64,000 bases of DNA from Thetidibacter halocola (GTDB lineage: Bacteria > Pseudomonadota > Alphaproteobacteria > Rhodobacterales > Rhodobacteraceae). Shown piece after piece: positions 46,303-55,322 of this stretch; positions within the stretch are counted from its first letter, which is position 1, and each line of letters starts with the position of its first letter. The stretch is from contig NZ_JAGTUU010000009.1 of NCBI RefSeq assembly GCF_018224955.1, positions 124,001 to 188,000 of the forward strand, given 5' to 3'. Under the pieces are notes generated by a model. It had not been told where the DNA came from. It saw only the letters and a list, made by a program, of their open reading frames with translations, and made no database searches. The position numbers were made by a program, and so were the translations under genes.

Positions 46303-49300
46303 GTGGCGAACTTTTCCCTGTCCCATACTGGCTCTGCCGGAACCGGCTGGCGGGTCAATGCCGAGCAATTCGCAGCCAACGCGCTGCATGGCGTGAACTT
46401 CCAAAGCGGTGCCTCCTTTGCTCCGACCGATGATTTCGCTGCGGCGGTCGAGGCGGTGGGCGTGCGCCACCTGCGCTTTCCCGGCGGGCATGTCGAGAAC
46501 ACGATCGACGTCACGCGGCTGGAAAACGGGCGACTGCGCGCGGAAATACGCGATTTCCTCGACTGGTGCGTGGCCAACAGCAGCCCAGGCCATGAATTCC
46601 AGGTCACTTTCGTCCTGCCGACCAAGGTGAACTATACGCAAAAGCAGATCGCCGACTTCGTCCATCTGCTGATGTCGGAATACGGCGACGTGATCTCGGC
46701 CTTCGAGATCGGCAACGAGTATTCCATCGGCGACAAGGAAACCAACGCCAACCGCAGCATCCACCCCGAATACATCCCCGGCAGCGACCATATCGCCGCC
46801 ATGAACGAGGCCGAATACGGCATCGCCGCTAACCGCACCATCCTGGGCGTGCAGGATGCGCTGGACCGGCTGGCAGTGACGCATCGCGCCGAAGGCTGGG
46901 ATCCGGCGATCCTGGTGCAGATGTCCGAACCCTCGGGCAAGGCCAGTTCCTACAAGGGCAGCGGCAACTACGACCTCGCCAACGAGGCCATCGTGTCGAT
47001 GCTGAGCGCGCGCGCCATCGCGGCGATCGACGGTACGGTGGCACATTACTATTACAACAAGGGCCATGAGGACGACCCCGCCTTTGCCCATGACTGGACG
47101 GAAATCCGCCGTCTGGACGAACGCCTGGCCAATTTCAACGAGCACCTCGGCAAGCAGGTCGATCTCTACATCACCGAATGGAACGTGCTGACCAGCAACT
47201 ATGACCAGTTGGGGCTGGTCGGCGCCTCGGTCATCCTGGAAATGTTCGAAAGCATGGTGCGGATGGGGGTCAAGGACGCCCATGTCTGGCCCCTGCAACA
47301 CCGCACCGGCAACACGATGGCGGGCGACCGGATGGACGGCGAGGCCGACCTGTCGATCACCGGCACCGCGCTCAAGATGATGGCCGACCGGCTGTATCCC
47401 GAGCAGAGCGAGACCGGGCGTACTGTGCGCTTCGAAAGCATGGACTCGCGGTGGTCGGGCGCCGCAGCGGCGGTCGAGATCAACCATTACGCCAGTGTCT
47501 ACGGGGATGTCCTTTACATTTCCTTGCGCGACGACGCGCCGGGCAGCGTCACGCTGGACCTGTCGCGGCTGCTGACCGGCGCGGCAGACGCGGAATTGCG
47601 GCAGCTTGGCATTGCGCCCGGCTCCTCGGACGGGTTCAGCGACTTTGCGCATGACAACGGGCTGAACCGGATCTCGAAACGCTATATCGACCAGGCAGAG
47701 CTGAACGAACTGTCGCGCCTGGCCTTCTTCGACCCGAACAATCCGAACCATGTCGACTACCGCAACGGGGCGATCCGCACCTACCTGCCCGATCCCGACA
47801 CGATCTTTCCACTGGTCGCCAACCCGCGGCAGATCGAAGATTACTATTTCGCCGGCGAGGCCGACGTGCGCGCGCAATTGCGCGACATCACCGGGCGGCT
47901 GGGCGGCGACGGCCGGGCAGTCCTTCAGATGCGGCCCTACGAGGTGGTCGAGGTCACCATCGACCGCGCCTGGCAGCAGACCGGCGGCAACGGCAACGAT
48001 TCGCTGCTGGGCGGGAGCGGGCTGGACGTGCTGTCGGGGCTCGGCGGCAACGACACGCTGCGCGGCGGAGAGCGTGACGACACCCTGCTGGGCGGCACCG
48101 GCGACGACCTGCTGCTGGGCGGGTCGGGCGACGATCTGCTGGATGGCGGCGGCGGCACGGACACGCTCCTTGGCCATGACGGAAACGACACGATCCGCAC
48201 CGGGTCTGGGCAATCGCGGGTGGATGGCGGGGCCGGCACCGACCTGCTGGAAATCGCGGCGAACCGCGCAGAGATGACCTTTGTCCACGAGGGTGGTGTT
48301 CTGGTGGCACGGGGCGCGAGCCACGTGATCCGCATCGAAGGGATCGAGACGGTGCGCTTTCAGAACGGGGTGGTGGCGCTCTCCGACCTGGTCAACGTGC
48401 CGCCCCTGTCGGAACCGCCCCCTCCGGACGACCCGACTCCGCCCCCGACGGGAACCAACCGCCTCGTGACCGGTACGGATGGCGCCGACAGGCTGACCGG
48501 CGGAACCGGCAACGATACGATCCGCGCGATGGCGGGCAACGACCTTGTCCACCTGCGGCAAGGCAATGACCTGTTCGAGGAAGCCGCCACTTCATTCACG
48601 TCGGACAACGACACCGTGTTCGGTGGTCACGGCGACGACGTGATGCGCGGCCTTGGCGGGAACGACGTCTATTACGGCGAATGGGGCAACGACCGGTTGA
48701 CCGGCGGCGCCGGGGCCGACCGGCTGTTTGGCGGCGACGGGTCCGACACGATCGAGGGCGGCGCGGGCAACGACCATGTGTATGGCGGCCGCCACAACGA
48801 CGTTCTGCGCGGACTGGACGGGCTCGACTCCATCGTCGGAGCGGGCGGCGACGACTGGATCCAGGGCGGCGCGGGCGGCGACACGCTGCGCGGCGGCGCC
48901 GGGACCGACACGATCGAGGGCGGCGACGGGCGTGACCTCGTCTGGCTGGGCGGTGGCAACGACCTGTATACCGACACGGATCAGGACGGCGTGGACGGGC
49001 GCGACACGGTCTATGGCAATGGCGGCAACGACCGGATCGCAACCGGTGGCGGCAATGATCTGATCTATGGCCATCGCGGTTCCGACACGCTGCTGGGCGG
49101 TGCGGGCGACGACATGCTGTTCGGCGGCGACCAGGACGACCGGCTCGAGGGCGGCACGGGCCATGACACGGTGGTCGGCGGCAATGGGCGCGACCTTGTT
49201 TTCATGGAGGACGGCGACGACGTCTGGCTTGACAACGATCAGCTCGAGTTCGGCAACGACACCGTGTTTGGCGGCGCTGGCGAGGACGTGTTCTACAGCC

Positions 49301-49578
49301 GGCGCGGCGACGACCGGCTGACCGGCGGCGCCGGGGCCGACACGTTTGTCTTTGCCGCGCAGATCGATCGCGACGTGATCACCGATTTCCAGGTGGGCAT
49401 CGACCAGTTGCGGATCGACACCGGGCTCTGGGGTGGGCCGCTGACCGAAGCACGGCTCGAGGCGATCTCGACCGTGGTGGGCGGCAACCTGGTGCTGGAT
49501 TTCGGTGGCGGGCACAGTCTCACCCTGCAAGGCGTCACCGAAACGGACAGCCTTTGGCAGGACATCGTGCTGGCTTGA
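46303..49578 (+). CDS. RTX-containing glycoside hydrolase (clan GH-A type), type I secretion substrate
   Basis: 1091 aa, no N-terminal signal peptide. Residues 1-550 form a glycosidase-like TIM barrel: acid/base Glu139 in FEIGNEYS and probable nucleophile Glu292 in YITEWNV, the clan GH-A pattern (GH39/GH51-like). Two blocks of GGxGxDxxx repeats (about 565-645 and 726-1025) and a final VITDFQVGIDQLRID follow, the C-terminal form of RTX proteins exported by type I secretion. Secretion genes are not in the window. Probably degrades an algal or matrix polysaccharide outside the cell; the substrate is unknown. Confidence 0.88.
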   Translation: MANFSLSHTGSAGTGWRVNAEQFAANALHGVNFQSGASFAPTDDFAAAVEAVGVRHLRFPGGHVENTIDVTRLENGRLRAEIRDFLDWCVANSSPGHEFQVTFVLPTKVNYTQKQIADFVHLLMSEYGDVISAFEIGNEYSIGDKETNANRSIHPEYIPGSDHIAAMNEAEYGIAANRTILGVQDALDRLAVTHRAEGWDPAILVQMSEPSGKASSYKGSGNYDLANEAIVSMLSARAIAAIDGTVAHYYYNKGHEDDPAFAHDWTEIRRLDERLANFNEHLGKQVDLYITEWNVLTSNYDQLGLVGASVILEMFESMVRMGVKDAHVWPLQHRTGNTMAGDRMDGEADLSITGTALKMMADRLYPEQSETGRTVRFESMDSRWSGAAAAVEINHYASVYGDVLYISLRDDAPGSVTLDLSRLLTGAADAELRQLGIAPGSSDGFSDFAHDNGLNRISKRYIDQAELNELSRLAFFDPNNPNHVDYRNGAIRTYLPDPDTIFPLVANPRQIEDYYFAGEADVRAQLRDITGRLGGDGRAVLQMRPYEVVEVTIDRAWQQTGGNGNDSLLGGSGLDVLSGLGGNDTLRGGERDDTLLGGTGDDLLLGGSGDDLLDGGGGTDTLLGHDGNDTIRTGSGQSRVDGGAGTDLLEIAANRAEMTFVHEGGVLVARGASHVIRIEGIETVRFQNGVVALSDLVNVPPLSEPPPPDDPTPPPTGTNRLVTGTDGADRLTGGTGNDTIRAMAGNDLVHLRQGNDLFEEAATSFTSDNDTVFGGHGDDVMRGLGGNDVYYGEWGNDRLTGGAGADRLFGGDGSDTIEGGAGNDHVYGGRHNDVLRGLDGLDSIVGAGGDDWIQGGAGGDTLRGGAGTDTIEGGDGRDLVWLGGGNDLYTDTDQDGVDGRDTVYGNGGNDRIATGGGNDLIYGHRGSDTLLGGAGDDMLFGGDQDDRLEGGTGHDTVVGGNGRDLVFMEDGDDVWLDNDQLEFGNDTVFGGAGEDVFYSRRGDDRLTGGAGADTFVFAAQIDRDVITDFQVGIDQLRIDTGLWGGPLTEARLEAISTVVGGNLVLDFGGGHSLTLQGVTETDSLWQDIVLA

Positions 49579-49584
49579 GCGGGG

Positions 49585-51315
49585 TCAGTTGATCTCGGGC
49601 TCTGGCACCGGGGCGCCGAATTCCGTGCGCAGGAAGTCGAAGTCGCAGCCCTTGTCCGCCTGTTCGATATGGCGCGAGAACATCCAGCCCCAGCCGCGTT
49701 CGTAGCGCGGCGGCGGCGGCACCCAGGCGGCGCGGCGTGTCTCCAGTTCGGCCTCCGTCAGCCGGACGGACAGCCTGCGGTTCGGCACGTCGATCTCGAT
49801 GACATCGCCGGTGCGGATCAGCGCCAGTGGCCCGCCGATGAAGGCCTCGGGCGCGACATGCAGCACGCAGGCGCCATAGCTGGTGCCGCTCATCCGCGCG
49901 TCCGACAGGCGCACCATGTCGCGGTGCCCCTTCTTCAGCAGCGCCTTGGGCATCGGGATCATGCCCCATTCCGGCATCCCCGGCCCGCCCTGCGGCCCGG
50001 CATTGCGCAGCACCAGCACGCTGTCGGGCGTCATCGGGTGATCCTCGTCGTTGATGATCTCCTTCAACTGCGCATAACTGTCGGCGACGATGGCCGGGCC
50101 GGAATGGACCTGGAATTTCGGGTCCATCGCGGCGGGCTTCATGACCGCGCCATCCGGGGCCAGGTTTCCCCGCAGCACGGCGAGAGACCCTTCGTGGTAG
50201 ACCGGGTTCGAGAGCGGGCGGATCACGTCGTCATTGTAATTCACCGCATCGGCGATGTTCTCGCCCAGCGTGCGGCCGTTCACCGTCATCGCCGACAGGT
50301 CGAGCTTGTCGCCAAGCTCCTTCATCAGTGCATTCAGGCCGCCCGCGTAAAAGAAATCCTCCATCAGGTAGTCCTTGCCCGAGGGCCGGATGTTGGCGAT
50401 CACCGGGGTGGTGCGCCCGATGGCGTCGAGATCGTCCAGCGTCAGCGGCACGTCCGCCCGCCGCGCCATGGCGATCAGGTGGATGATGGCGTTCGTCGAA
50501 CAGCCCGTCGCCATCGCCACCGTGACCGCGTTTCGCGTGCTGGCCGGGGTCATGATCCGATCGGGCGTCAGATCCTCCCAGACCATGTCGACGATGCGCC
50601 GTCCGCAGGCGGTCGACATGCGCTTATGGGCCGAGTCCGGGGCCGGGATGGTCGAGGCGCCAGGCAGGGTCAGGCCCCAGGCGTCCACGATGCTCATCAT
50701 CGTGCTGGCGGTGCCCATGGTCATGCAGGTGCCATAGCTGCGCGCGATACCGCCCTGCACGCCCTCCCATTGGTCCTTCGTGATATTCCCCGCGCGGCGT
50801 TCGTCCCAGTATTTCCAGACATCGGTGCCAGAGCCCAGCTTTTCGCCGGCGTAATTGCCGCGCAGCATCGCGCCCGCGGGCAGGAAGATGAAGGGCAGGC
50901 CCATGCTGACCGCGCCCATGACCAGCGCAGGCGTGGACTTGTCGCAACCGCCCATCAGAACCGCGCCGTCGACCGGGAACGAGCGGAGCGTCTCCTCCAC
51001 CTCGATCGCGCCCATGTTGCGGTAGAGCATCGAGGTCGGTTTCAGCAATTGTTCGGCAAAGGAGTGCACCGGCATTTCCACCGGCGTCCCGCCCGCCTGC
51101 CACACACCCTTCTTCACGAACTCGGCCCGGTCGCGCAGGTGGTGATGGCAGGGCGACAAGTCGGACCAGGTGTTGATGATGGCGATCACCGGCTTGCCGG
51201 TCCAGTCCTGCCCGTCCATGCCGATCTGCATGACGCGCGAGCGGTGTCCCATGCTGCGCAGGTCGTCGGGGGCGAACCAGCGGGCGGACCGCAGGTCTTC
51301 GGGTTTCTTGGGCAT
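49585..51315 (-). CDS. IlvD/Edd family dehydratase, probable L-arabinonate (sugar-acid) dehydratase
   Basis: 576 aa. Fe-S dehydratase: cysteines in GGCDKSTPALVMGA and ATGCSTNAIIHL, active site SDARMSGTSYGACVLHVAPE. The length, HVAPEAF and the C-terminal WMFSRHIEQADKGCDFDFL resemble L-arabinonate/D-xylonate-type dehydratases such as that of Rhizobium leguminosarum rather than the branched-chain enzyme. The GGAGGA site lies 9 nt before ATG 51315. Divergent LacI regulator supports a sugar-catabolic role. Exact sugar acid not certain. Confidence 0.88.
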   Translation of the reverse strand: MPKKPEDLRSARWFAPDDLRSMGHRSRVMQIGMDGQDWTGKPVIAIINTWSDLSPCHHHLRDRAEFVKKGVWQAGGTPVEMPVHSFAEQLLKPTSMLYRNMGAIEVEETLRSFPVDGAVLMGGCDKSTPALVMGAVSMGLPFIFLPAGAMLRGNYAGEKLGSGTDVWKYWDERRAGNITKDQWEGVQGGIARSYGTCMTMGTASTMMSIVDAWGLTLPGASTIPAPDSAHKRMSTACGRRIVDMVWEDLTPDRIMTPASTRNAVTVAMATGCSTNAIIHLIAMARRADVPLTLDDLDAIGRTTPVIANIRPSGKDYLMEDFFYAGGLNALMKELGDKLDLSAMTVNGRTLGENIADAVNYNDDVIRPLSNPVYHEGSLAVLRGNLAPDGAVMKPAAMDPKFQVHSGPAIVADSYAQLKEIINDEDHPMTPDSVLVLRNAGPQGGPGMPEWGMIPMPKALLKKGHRDMVRLSDARMSGTSYGACVLHVAPEAFIGGPLALIRTGDVIEIDVPNRRLSVRLTEAELETRRAAWVPPPPRYERGWGWMFSRHIEQADKGCDFDFLRTEFGAPVPEPEIN

Positions 51316-51438
51316 GGGCTTTCCTCCGCTGGCCTGCCGGTTGATGTGAGACCATCGCCGCCCCGCGCGTCAAGGCCCGGCTTCCCGCCCGGCCCTGCGC
51401 TTGCTAGACAGGTCGCATTCGCCACCGGAGAGGCCCGG

Positions 51439-52431
51439 ATGAGCAAACCCACCTATGCGCAGATCGCCCAGGTCGCCGGCGTCGGCACCGCCACGGTCGA
51501 ACGCGTGCTGAACGGGCGCGGCGGCGTGCGACCGGCGCTGGTGGAACAGGTGGTGCGCGCGGCGCGGGCGCTGGACTGGCCCGGCCGCCTGCCCGACCGC
51601 CATCGCGGCATCGTCCGGGTCGAGGTGATCCTGGTCCGGCCCGAGACCTCGTTCTTTTCGCGACTGGCCTCTGCCTTTCGCCGCATCGCCGCCACGCTGG
51701 ACCCGACGATCCAGCTGCACGTGACCTTCCTCGACGAAAGCCGCCCCGAGGCCATCGCCGCCCGCATCGACGCGCCGGGCGCGCGGCGGTCCGGCCTTGT
51801 CATCGCCAGCCCCGACGCGCCCGCCATCCGCGATGCGCTGTTGCGACTGCGCCAGACCGGCGCGCCTTTGGTGCAGATCGTCACGCCGACGCTGCCCAAC
51901 GCCGATTTCGTCGGGATCGACAATCTCGCGGCCGGCCGCACGGCGGCGCTGATGCTGGCGCGGCTGGGCGCGGTGCGGGGTCCGGTTCTGGCGCTGTGCC
52001 ACAGCCCGGTCTACCGGGTGCACCGCGACCGACTGCGCGGCTTTTCGGATCGGCTGGCGGCAGAGCCGGGTGCGCACCTTGTCCACGTCGGCTTTACCCG
52101 CGACAGCCGGACCGAGGCCGCCCGCCGCGTGACCGAGGCGCTGGCGCTCTGGCCCGACCTTGCCGGGGTCTACAACGCTGGCGGCGGCAATGCCGGCGTG
52201 ACCGAGACGCTGCGCCGGGCCAGGCGCCCGGTCTTCTTCGTCGGCCATGAACTGACAGAGACGATGGCAGAGGCACTGACGGACGGGACGGCGGGCGTGA
52301 TCCTCGACCAACGGCCCGAGGCGCAGGCCCGCCGCGCCACCGACCTGATGCTGGTCCGGCTGGGCCTGATCGCCGAGCCGATGGACAACCCGCCGATCCG
52401 CTTCACCACCCTTACCGCCGAGTCGCTTTGA
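51439..52431 (+). CDS. LacI family transcriptional regulator
   Basis: 330 aa. The frame is open far upstream, but ATG 51439 begins the LacI HTH: SKPTYAQIAQVAGVGTATVERVLNGRGGVRP (written here in part; residues 2-32), including the hinge helix. Periplasmic-binding-protein-like ligand domain from about residue 60. VERVLNGRGGV is a form common to AraC/RhaR-unrelated sugar-acid LacI proteins. Divergent from the dehydratase with a 123-bp shared gap, so it probably represses that gene. The ligand is unknown, possibly the sugar acid. Confidence 0.9.
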   Translation: MSKPTYAQIAQVAGVGTATVERVLNGRGGVRPALVEQVVRAARALDWPGRLPDRHRGIVRVEVILVRPETSFFSRLASAFRRIAATLDPTIQLHVTFLDESRPEAIAARIDAPGARRSGLVIASPDAPAIRDALLRLRQTGAPLVQIVTPTLPNADFVGIDNLAAGRTAALMLARLGAVRGPVLALCHSPVYRVHRDRLRGFSDRLAAEPGAHLVHVGFTRDSRTEAARRVTEALALWPDLAGVYNAGGGNAGVTETLRRARRPVFFVGHELTETMAEALTDGTAGVILDQRPEAQARRATDLMLVRLGLIAEPMDNPPIRFTTLTAESL

Positions 52432-52518
52432 TCCGATCACATCAAGACCGCCCGCGCGAATCCGGTGCCGCCGCGCTATGCCTTGAACCGTGACCGCCGA
52501 TCTTTAACGAGGCCCGAC

Positions 52519-53535
52519 ATGGACGACCTGACATACGGTACCCGCAACAAGCGTGGCGACTGGGCGCCGAACGAGCCGCCCGGGACCGCGCCGCTGTTCG
52601 TCTGGCCGCCGAGGCCAGGCGCGCTCCTGAAATGGCTGCCGCACTACTTCCTGCCCTACAATGTGCTGTTCTTTCTCTCGGCGCTGGCGTGGTGGCACTG
52701 GGTCGTGCCGCCCGTCGAAATCATGCAGACCGTGTCCTGGGTCTGGGTACTGCGCCTGTTCGCCGTGAACGCGGTCGCGGTCTTTCTCTGGTATGGCCTG
52801 TTCGAACTGCGCCTCTACGTCCAGCGCGCACAGGGCAACCGGTTCAAGTACAACGCCAGGTTCCCAGCCGATCACCCATCCGAGGCGTTCTGGTTCAAGA
52901 GCCAGACGCGGGACGGCATGATGCGCGCCTTCCTGTCTGCCGTGCCGATCTGGACCGGCCTGCAAGTCGGCGTTCTCTGGGCCTTCGCCAACGGATACGC
53001 GCCCTGGCTGGAGTGGACATCGCATCCGGTCTACCTTGCGGCGCTTTGCATCGCGGTGCCGGTGATCCACGAATTCCACTTCTTCTGCATCCACCGGCTG
53101 ATCCACACGCCGACCCTGTATAAATGGGTGCATTCGGTGCACCACAACTCGGTCAACCCGTCGCCCTGGTCCTCGCTGGCGATGCACCCGGTCGAGCACC
53201 TGCTGTATTTCTCGACCATCCTCTATCACCTGGTGATCCCCTCCCACCCGATGATCGCCCTGTATCAGTTGCACGTGGCGGGGTTCGGGGCCGTGCCCGG
53301 GCATGTGGGCTTCGACAAGGTCGAACTGACAGAGGGCACCGCGATCGACAGCCACGCCCATATCCACTACCTGCACCACAAGCATTTCGAGGTGAATTAC
53401 GGCGACGGGCTGATCCCGATCGACCGCTGGTTCGGCACCTTCCACGACGGCAGCAAGGAAGCCGAGGCGCGGATGAACGCCCGCTACCAGGCAAAGAAGG
53501 CCCGGATGAACGGCAAGAGCGAGAAGACCGCATGA
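52519..53535 (+). CDS. sterol desaturase/fatty acid hydroxylase family protein (MocD-like)
   Basis: 338 aa membrane di-iron enzyme. ATG 52519 chosen from a longer frame. About four membrane helices; histidine clusters FFCIHRLIHTP, WVHSVHHNS, IHYLHHKHFEVNYGDG that bind the two irons. The substrate is likely a hydrophobic chain, ring or lipid head. Its stop overlaps the start of a Rieske ferredoxin (ATGA), its probable electron donor, in the manner of mocD-mocE of rhizopine catabolism; the actual substrate here is unknown. Confidence 0.88.
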   Translation: MDDLTYGTRNKRGDWAPNEPPGTAPLFVWPPRPGALLKWLPHYFLPYNVLFFLSALAWWHWVVPPVEIMQTVSWVWVLRLFAVNAVAVFLWYGLFELRLYVQRAQGNRFKYNARFPADHPSEAFWFKSQTRDGMMRAFLSAVPIWTGLQVGVLWAFANGYAPWLEWTSHPVYLAALCIAVPVIHEFHFFCIHRLIHTPTLYKWVHSVHHNSVNPSPWSSLAMHPVEHLLYFSTILYHLVIPSHPMIALYQLHVAGFGAVPGHVGFDKVELTEGTAIDSHAHIHYLHHKHFEVNYGDGLIPIDRWFGTFHDGSKEAEARMNARYQAKKARMNGKSEKTA

Positions 53536-53846
53536 CCCGCTGGATCGCCGCCTGTCGCCTGGACCAGATCGAACCCGAGGACATGGTCCGCTTCGACCAC
53601 GATGGACGAACCTTTGTCATCATCCGCGCGCCCGAGGGCACGGTCCATTGCACCGACGGGCTCTGCACGCATGAAAAGGTGCACCTGGCCGACGGCATGG
53701 TGACGGATCACGAGATCGAATGCCCCAAGCACAGCGCAACCTTCGACTATCGCACCGGCGAAGCGCTGCGCGCGCCGGCCTGCGTGAACCTGCGCACCTA
53801 CCCGACCCGCATCGCCGGCGACATGGTCGAGATCGAGATCGGATAA
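53532..53846 (+). CDS. MocE-like Rieske [2Fe-2S] ferredoxin
   Basis: 104 aa, single Rieske domain: C-x-H in DGLCTHEKVHL and C-x2-H in IECPKHSATFDYRTG. Like the soluble Rieske ferredoxins (MocE, NirD-like) it would pass one electron to an oxygenase. Translationally coupled (ATGA) to the hydroxylase. A matching reductase is not next to it. Confidence 0.92.
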   Translation: MTRWIAACRLDQIEPEDMVRFDHDGRTFVIIRAPEGTVHCTDGLCTHEKVHLADGMVTDHEIECPKHSATFDYRTGEALRAPACVNLRTYPTRIAGDMVEIEIG

Positions 53847-53933
53847 CGTGCCGCGCCGGCTCTACACATCACGACGCCCTCCCGCGCCATCCGAAATCCG
53901 CGGAACTTCCGCCCCGTGAGCACTGTTTTCGCC

Positions 53934-53963
53934 TTGTAACTCCGCCAAGGGCGCGGCTATACC
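53934..53963 (+). promoter_or_regulatory. probable promoter of tRNA-Ser
   Basis: TTGTAA (53934-53939), 18-nt spacer, TATACC (53958-53963), and the tRNA 5' end 7 nt further. Confidence 0.5.
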
Positions 53964-53970
53964 CGTCGAC

Positions 53971-54060
53971 GGAGACGTGGCCGAGTGGTCGAAGGCGCTC
54001 CCCTGCTAAGGGAGTAGGCGGGAAACCGTCTCGAGGGTTCGAATCCCTTCGTCTCCGCCA
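53971..54060 (+). tRNA. tRNA-Ser (GCU anticodon)
   Basis: 90 nt with encoded CCA. Acceptor stem GGAGACG/CGTCTCC; D-arm GTGGCCGAGTGGTCGAAGGC; anticodon stem-loop CCCCTGCTAAGGG with anticodon GCT (reads AGC/AGU); long variable arm typical of class II tRNAs; T-loop GGTTCGAATCC. Marks the left edge of the accessory region. Confidence 0.97.
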
Positions 54061-54086
54061 CTTGCCCTCGCGAAAGCGTTCTCCCG

Positions 54087-54107
54087 ATCCGGCTCCAGCC
54101 GGATTTT
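54087..54107 (+). terminator. terminator of tRNA-Ser
   Basis: ATCCGGCT-CC-AGCCGGAT, perfect 8-bp stem, then TTT, 27 nt beyond the tRNA. Confidence 0.7.
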
Positions 54108-54240
54108 GTCGTTGTCTTCGAGGGTTATGCGGGAGGGGCTGTTGACCGGGCTACGCGCCAAGAAGCCCGGAAGTGGTCTCTCGGGGTCGATATTCTCCGG
54201 ACCTGTTGCCTGCGTCATTTCGGTGAAGTTTTTACAAGCA

Positions 54241-54265
54241 CCTGATAAAACAACGTTTTATCGGG
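54241..54265. repeat. 25-bp dyad between the tRNA and the accessory operon
   Basis: CCTGATAAAAC-AAC-GTTTTATCGGG: 11-bp arms with one GU-type mismatch. It lies 93 nt past the stop of the HEPN gene on the minus strand. It could be the operon terminator (A/T runs within the arms) or a recombination-related site. The rest of 54105-54357 shows nothing I can assign. Confidence 0.4.
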
Positions 54266-54357
54266 AGTCCCGCTAAACACTTCGATTTCAGGGGCATTTG
54301 CCGCGTGGAACAGAAATCGAACTTTGCCGGGTGGCGACAGTGAAGAACCCGGATGGG

Positions 54358-55320
54358 CTACTCGCGCATGACCATGTCCATTCGCCATGCGCAGTATGAA
54401 CACATGCCGGCATCATAGTTGAAGTCGTCTGGATTGAACTCCTCTCCGCACATTGAACATGTCAGATCAGCGCCCGGGCAGAGGACGCAGCCTTCTCCGT
54501 TTACCCAGCTTTCACGAAGGCATTCGGGACAGGTTGTGACTGGCGGTTCTCCGCCGTCCGTCATGGCGATGTATGCGTCGCTTGCCACAGACTCGCCGAT
54601 TGCAGCCTCAAAAACATCCTCACGATCCAATGCCTCGCCGCACTCCGCGCAATCGATCTCCATTGCCTCGAAGCTCTGGTTGTCGGAATCAATTTGCCGA
54701 ACCAGAGAGGATCCACAATTGGAGCACCTGAGTTCTGTGACCGCTTCAACGAGGGTCTCAAATTCCCAGTTCATGTTCCGAAATGATTCAGTGCATCTCG
54801 CCTGCTGCTGATCAAAAACATCCTTGTTCTCAAGAAGTGACTTCCAGACACCATCTCTGAAGAGATGTGCGGGCTCTTCCTGAAGGTGCCCCACCAACAG
54901 CTGCTCAATGACTGGCATCGCCGAAGCAAGAGCTTCTTTCGCAATCGCAGGTTTCACCGTCATGAACAGATGCTCGACATCATTTCTGATCCGAGCAAGC
55001 TCCTGGAGCTTTGACCAGTCGAGATTGAGCCCCAGCTCCTTGAAACGCTCCTCGATCTGTTGTCGGTCAACCGTGTTCCGGTGTGGCTTCTTAGGCACCA
55101 TGAGAACGCTGCCATCGATCTTTCGCGGGACGAGATCCTTGTAGATCAGTGAGCCGTCTGTTCCTGGCGGCGACTCGTTCCAAAGCACCTGTTTGCATAG
55201 CAGCAGGACGCCGGCGTAAAGGTTTCGGATGGCGGACAGCACACGACGCTCGTCGCCTGTCTGGTAGTCCTCAACTCCGAGCTCGATCGAAAGCACCGCG
55301 TTGTCGAGCAACTCCTTCAT
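54358..55320 (-). CDS. HEPN-like protein with three zinc ribbons, linked to type I RM
   Basis: 320 aa. N-terminal helical half resembles a HEPN domain: helices around RRVLSAIRNLYAGVLLLCKQ (25-44) and the ribonuclease-type motif R-x4-H in R112-NDVE-H117. The C-terminal half has twelve cysteines in six CxxC pairs: C199/202 with C224/227, C264/267 with C278/281, and C288/291 with C307/310, i.e. three zinc ribbons. ATG lies 2 nt after the hsdR stop, so it belongs to the RM operon. Lower GC than the flanks. By analogy with PrrC, it may be a guarded RNase, but a structural or regulatory role is also possible. No named family assigned. Confidence 0.75.
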   Translation of the reverse strand: MKELLDNAVLSIELGVEDYQTGDERRVLSAIRNLYAGVLLLCKQVLWNESPPGTDGSLIYKDLVPRKIDGSVLMVPKKPHRNTVDRQQIEERFKELGLNLDWSKLQELARIRNDVEHLFMTVKPAIAKEALASAMPVIEQLLVGHLQEEPAHLFRDGVWKSLLENKDVFDQQQARCTESFRNMNWEFETLVEAVTELRCSNCGSSLVRQIDSDNQSFEAMEIDCAECGEALDREDVFEAAIGESVASDAYIAMTDGGEPPVTTCPECLRESWVNGEGCVLCPGADLTCSMCGEEFNPDDFNYDAGMCSYCAWRMDMVMRE

Positions 55321-55322
55321 GT

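Noticed and set aside
48000..49380. Regular DNA repeats that could suggest a tandem array or CRISPR
   Set aside because: They encode GGxGxDxxx RTX nonapeptides in one frame; spacing is 27 nt and there are no spacers.
49669..51438. 590 codons in front of the LacI regulator in the same frame
   Set aside because: Antisense of the dehydratase gene; only the last 330 codons, from ATG 51439, carry the LacI domains.
53971..54060. Duplicate of the tRNA-Ser 3' end as an attachment site
   Set aside because: No second copy of the T-arm and acceptor sequence was seen in the window; the other end may lie outside it.
54006..54218. 70-codon minus-strand frame ending GDEGIRTLETVSRLLP
   Set aside because: It is the reverse translation of tRNA-Ser, a well-known artefact of gene callers.
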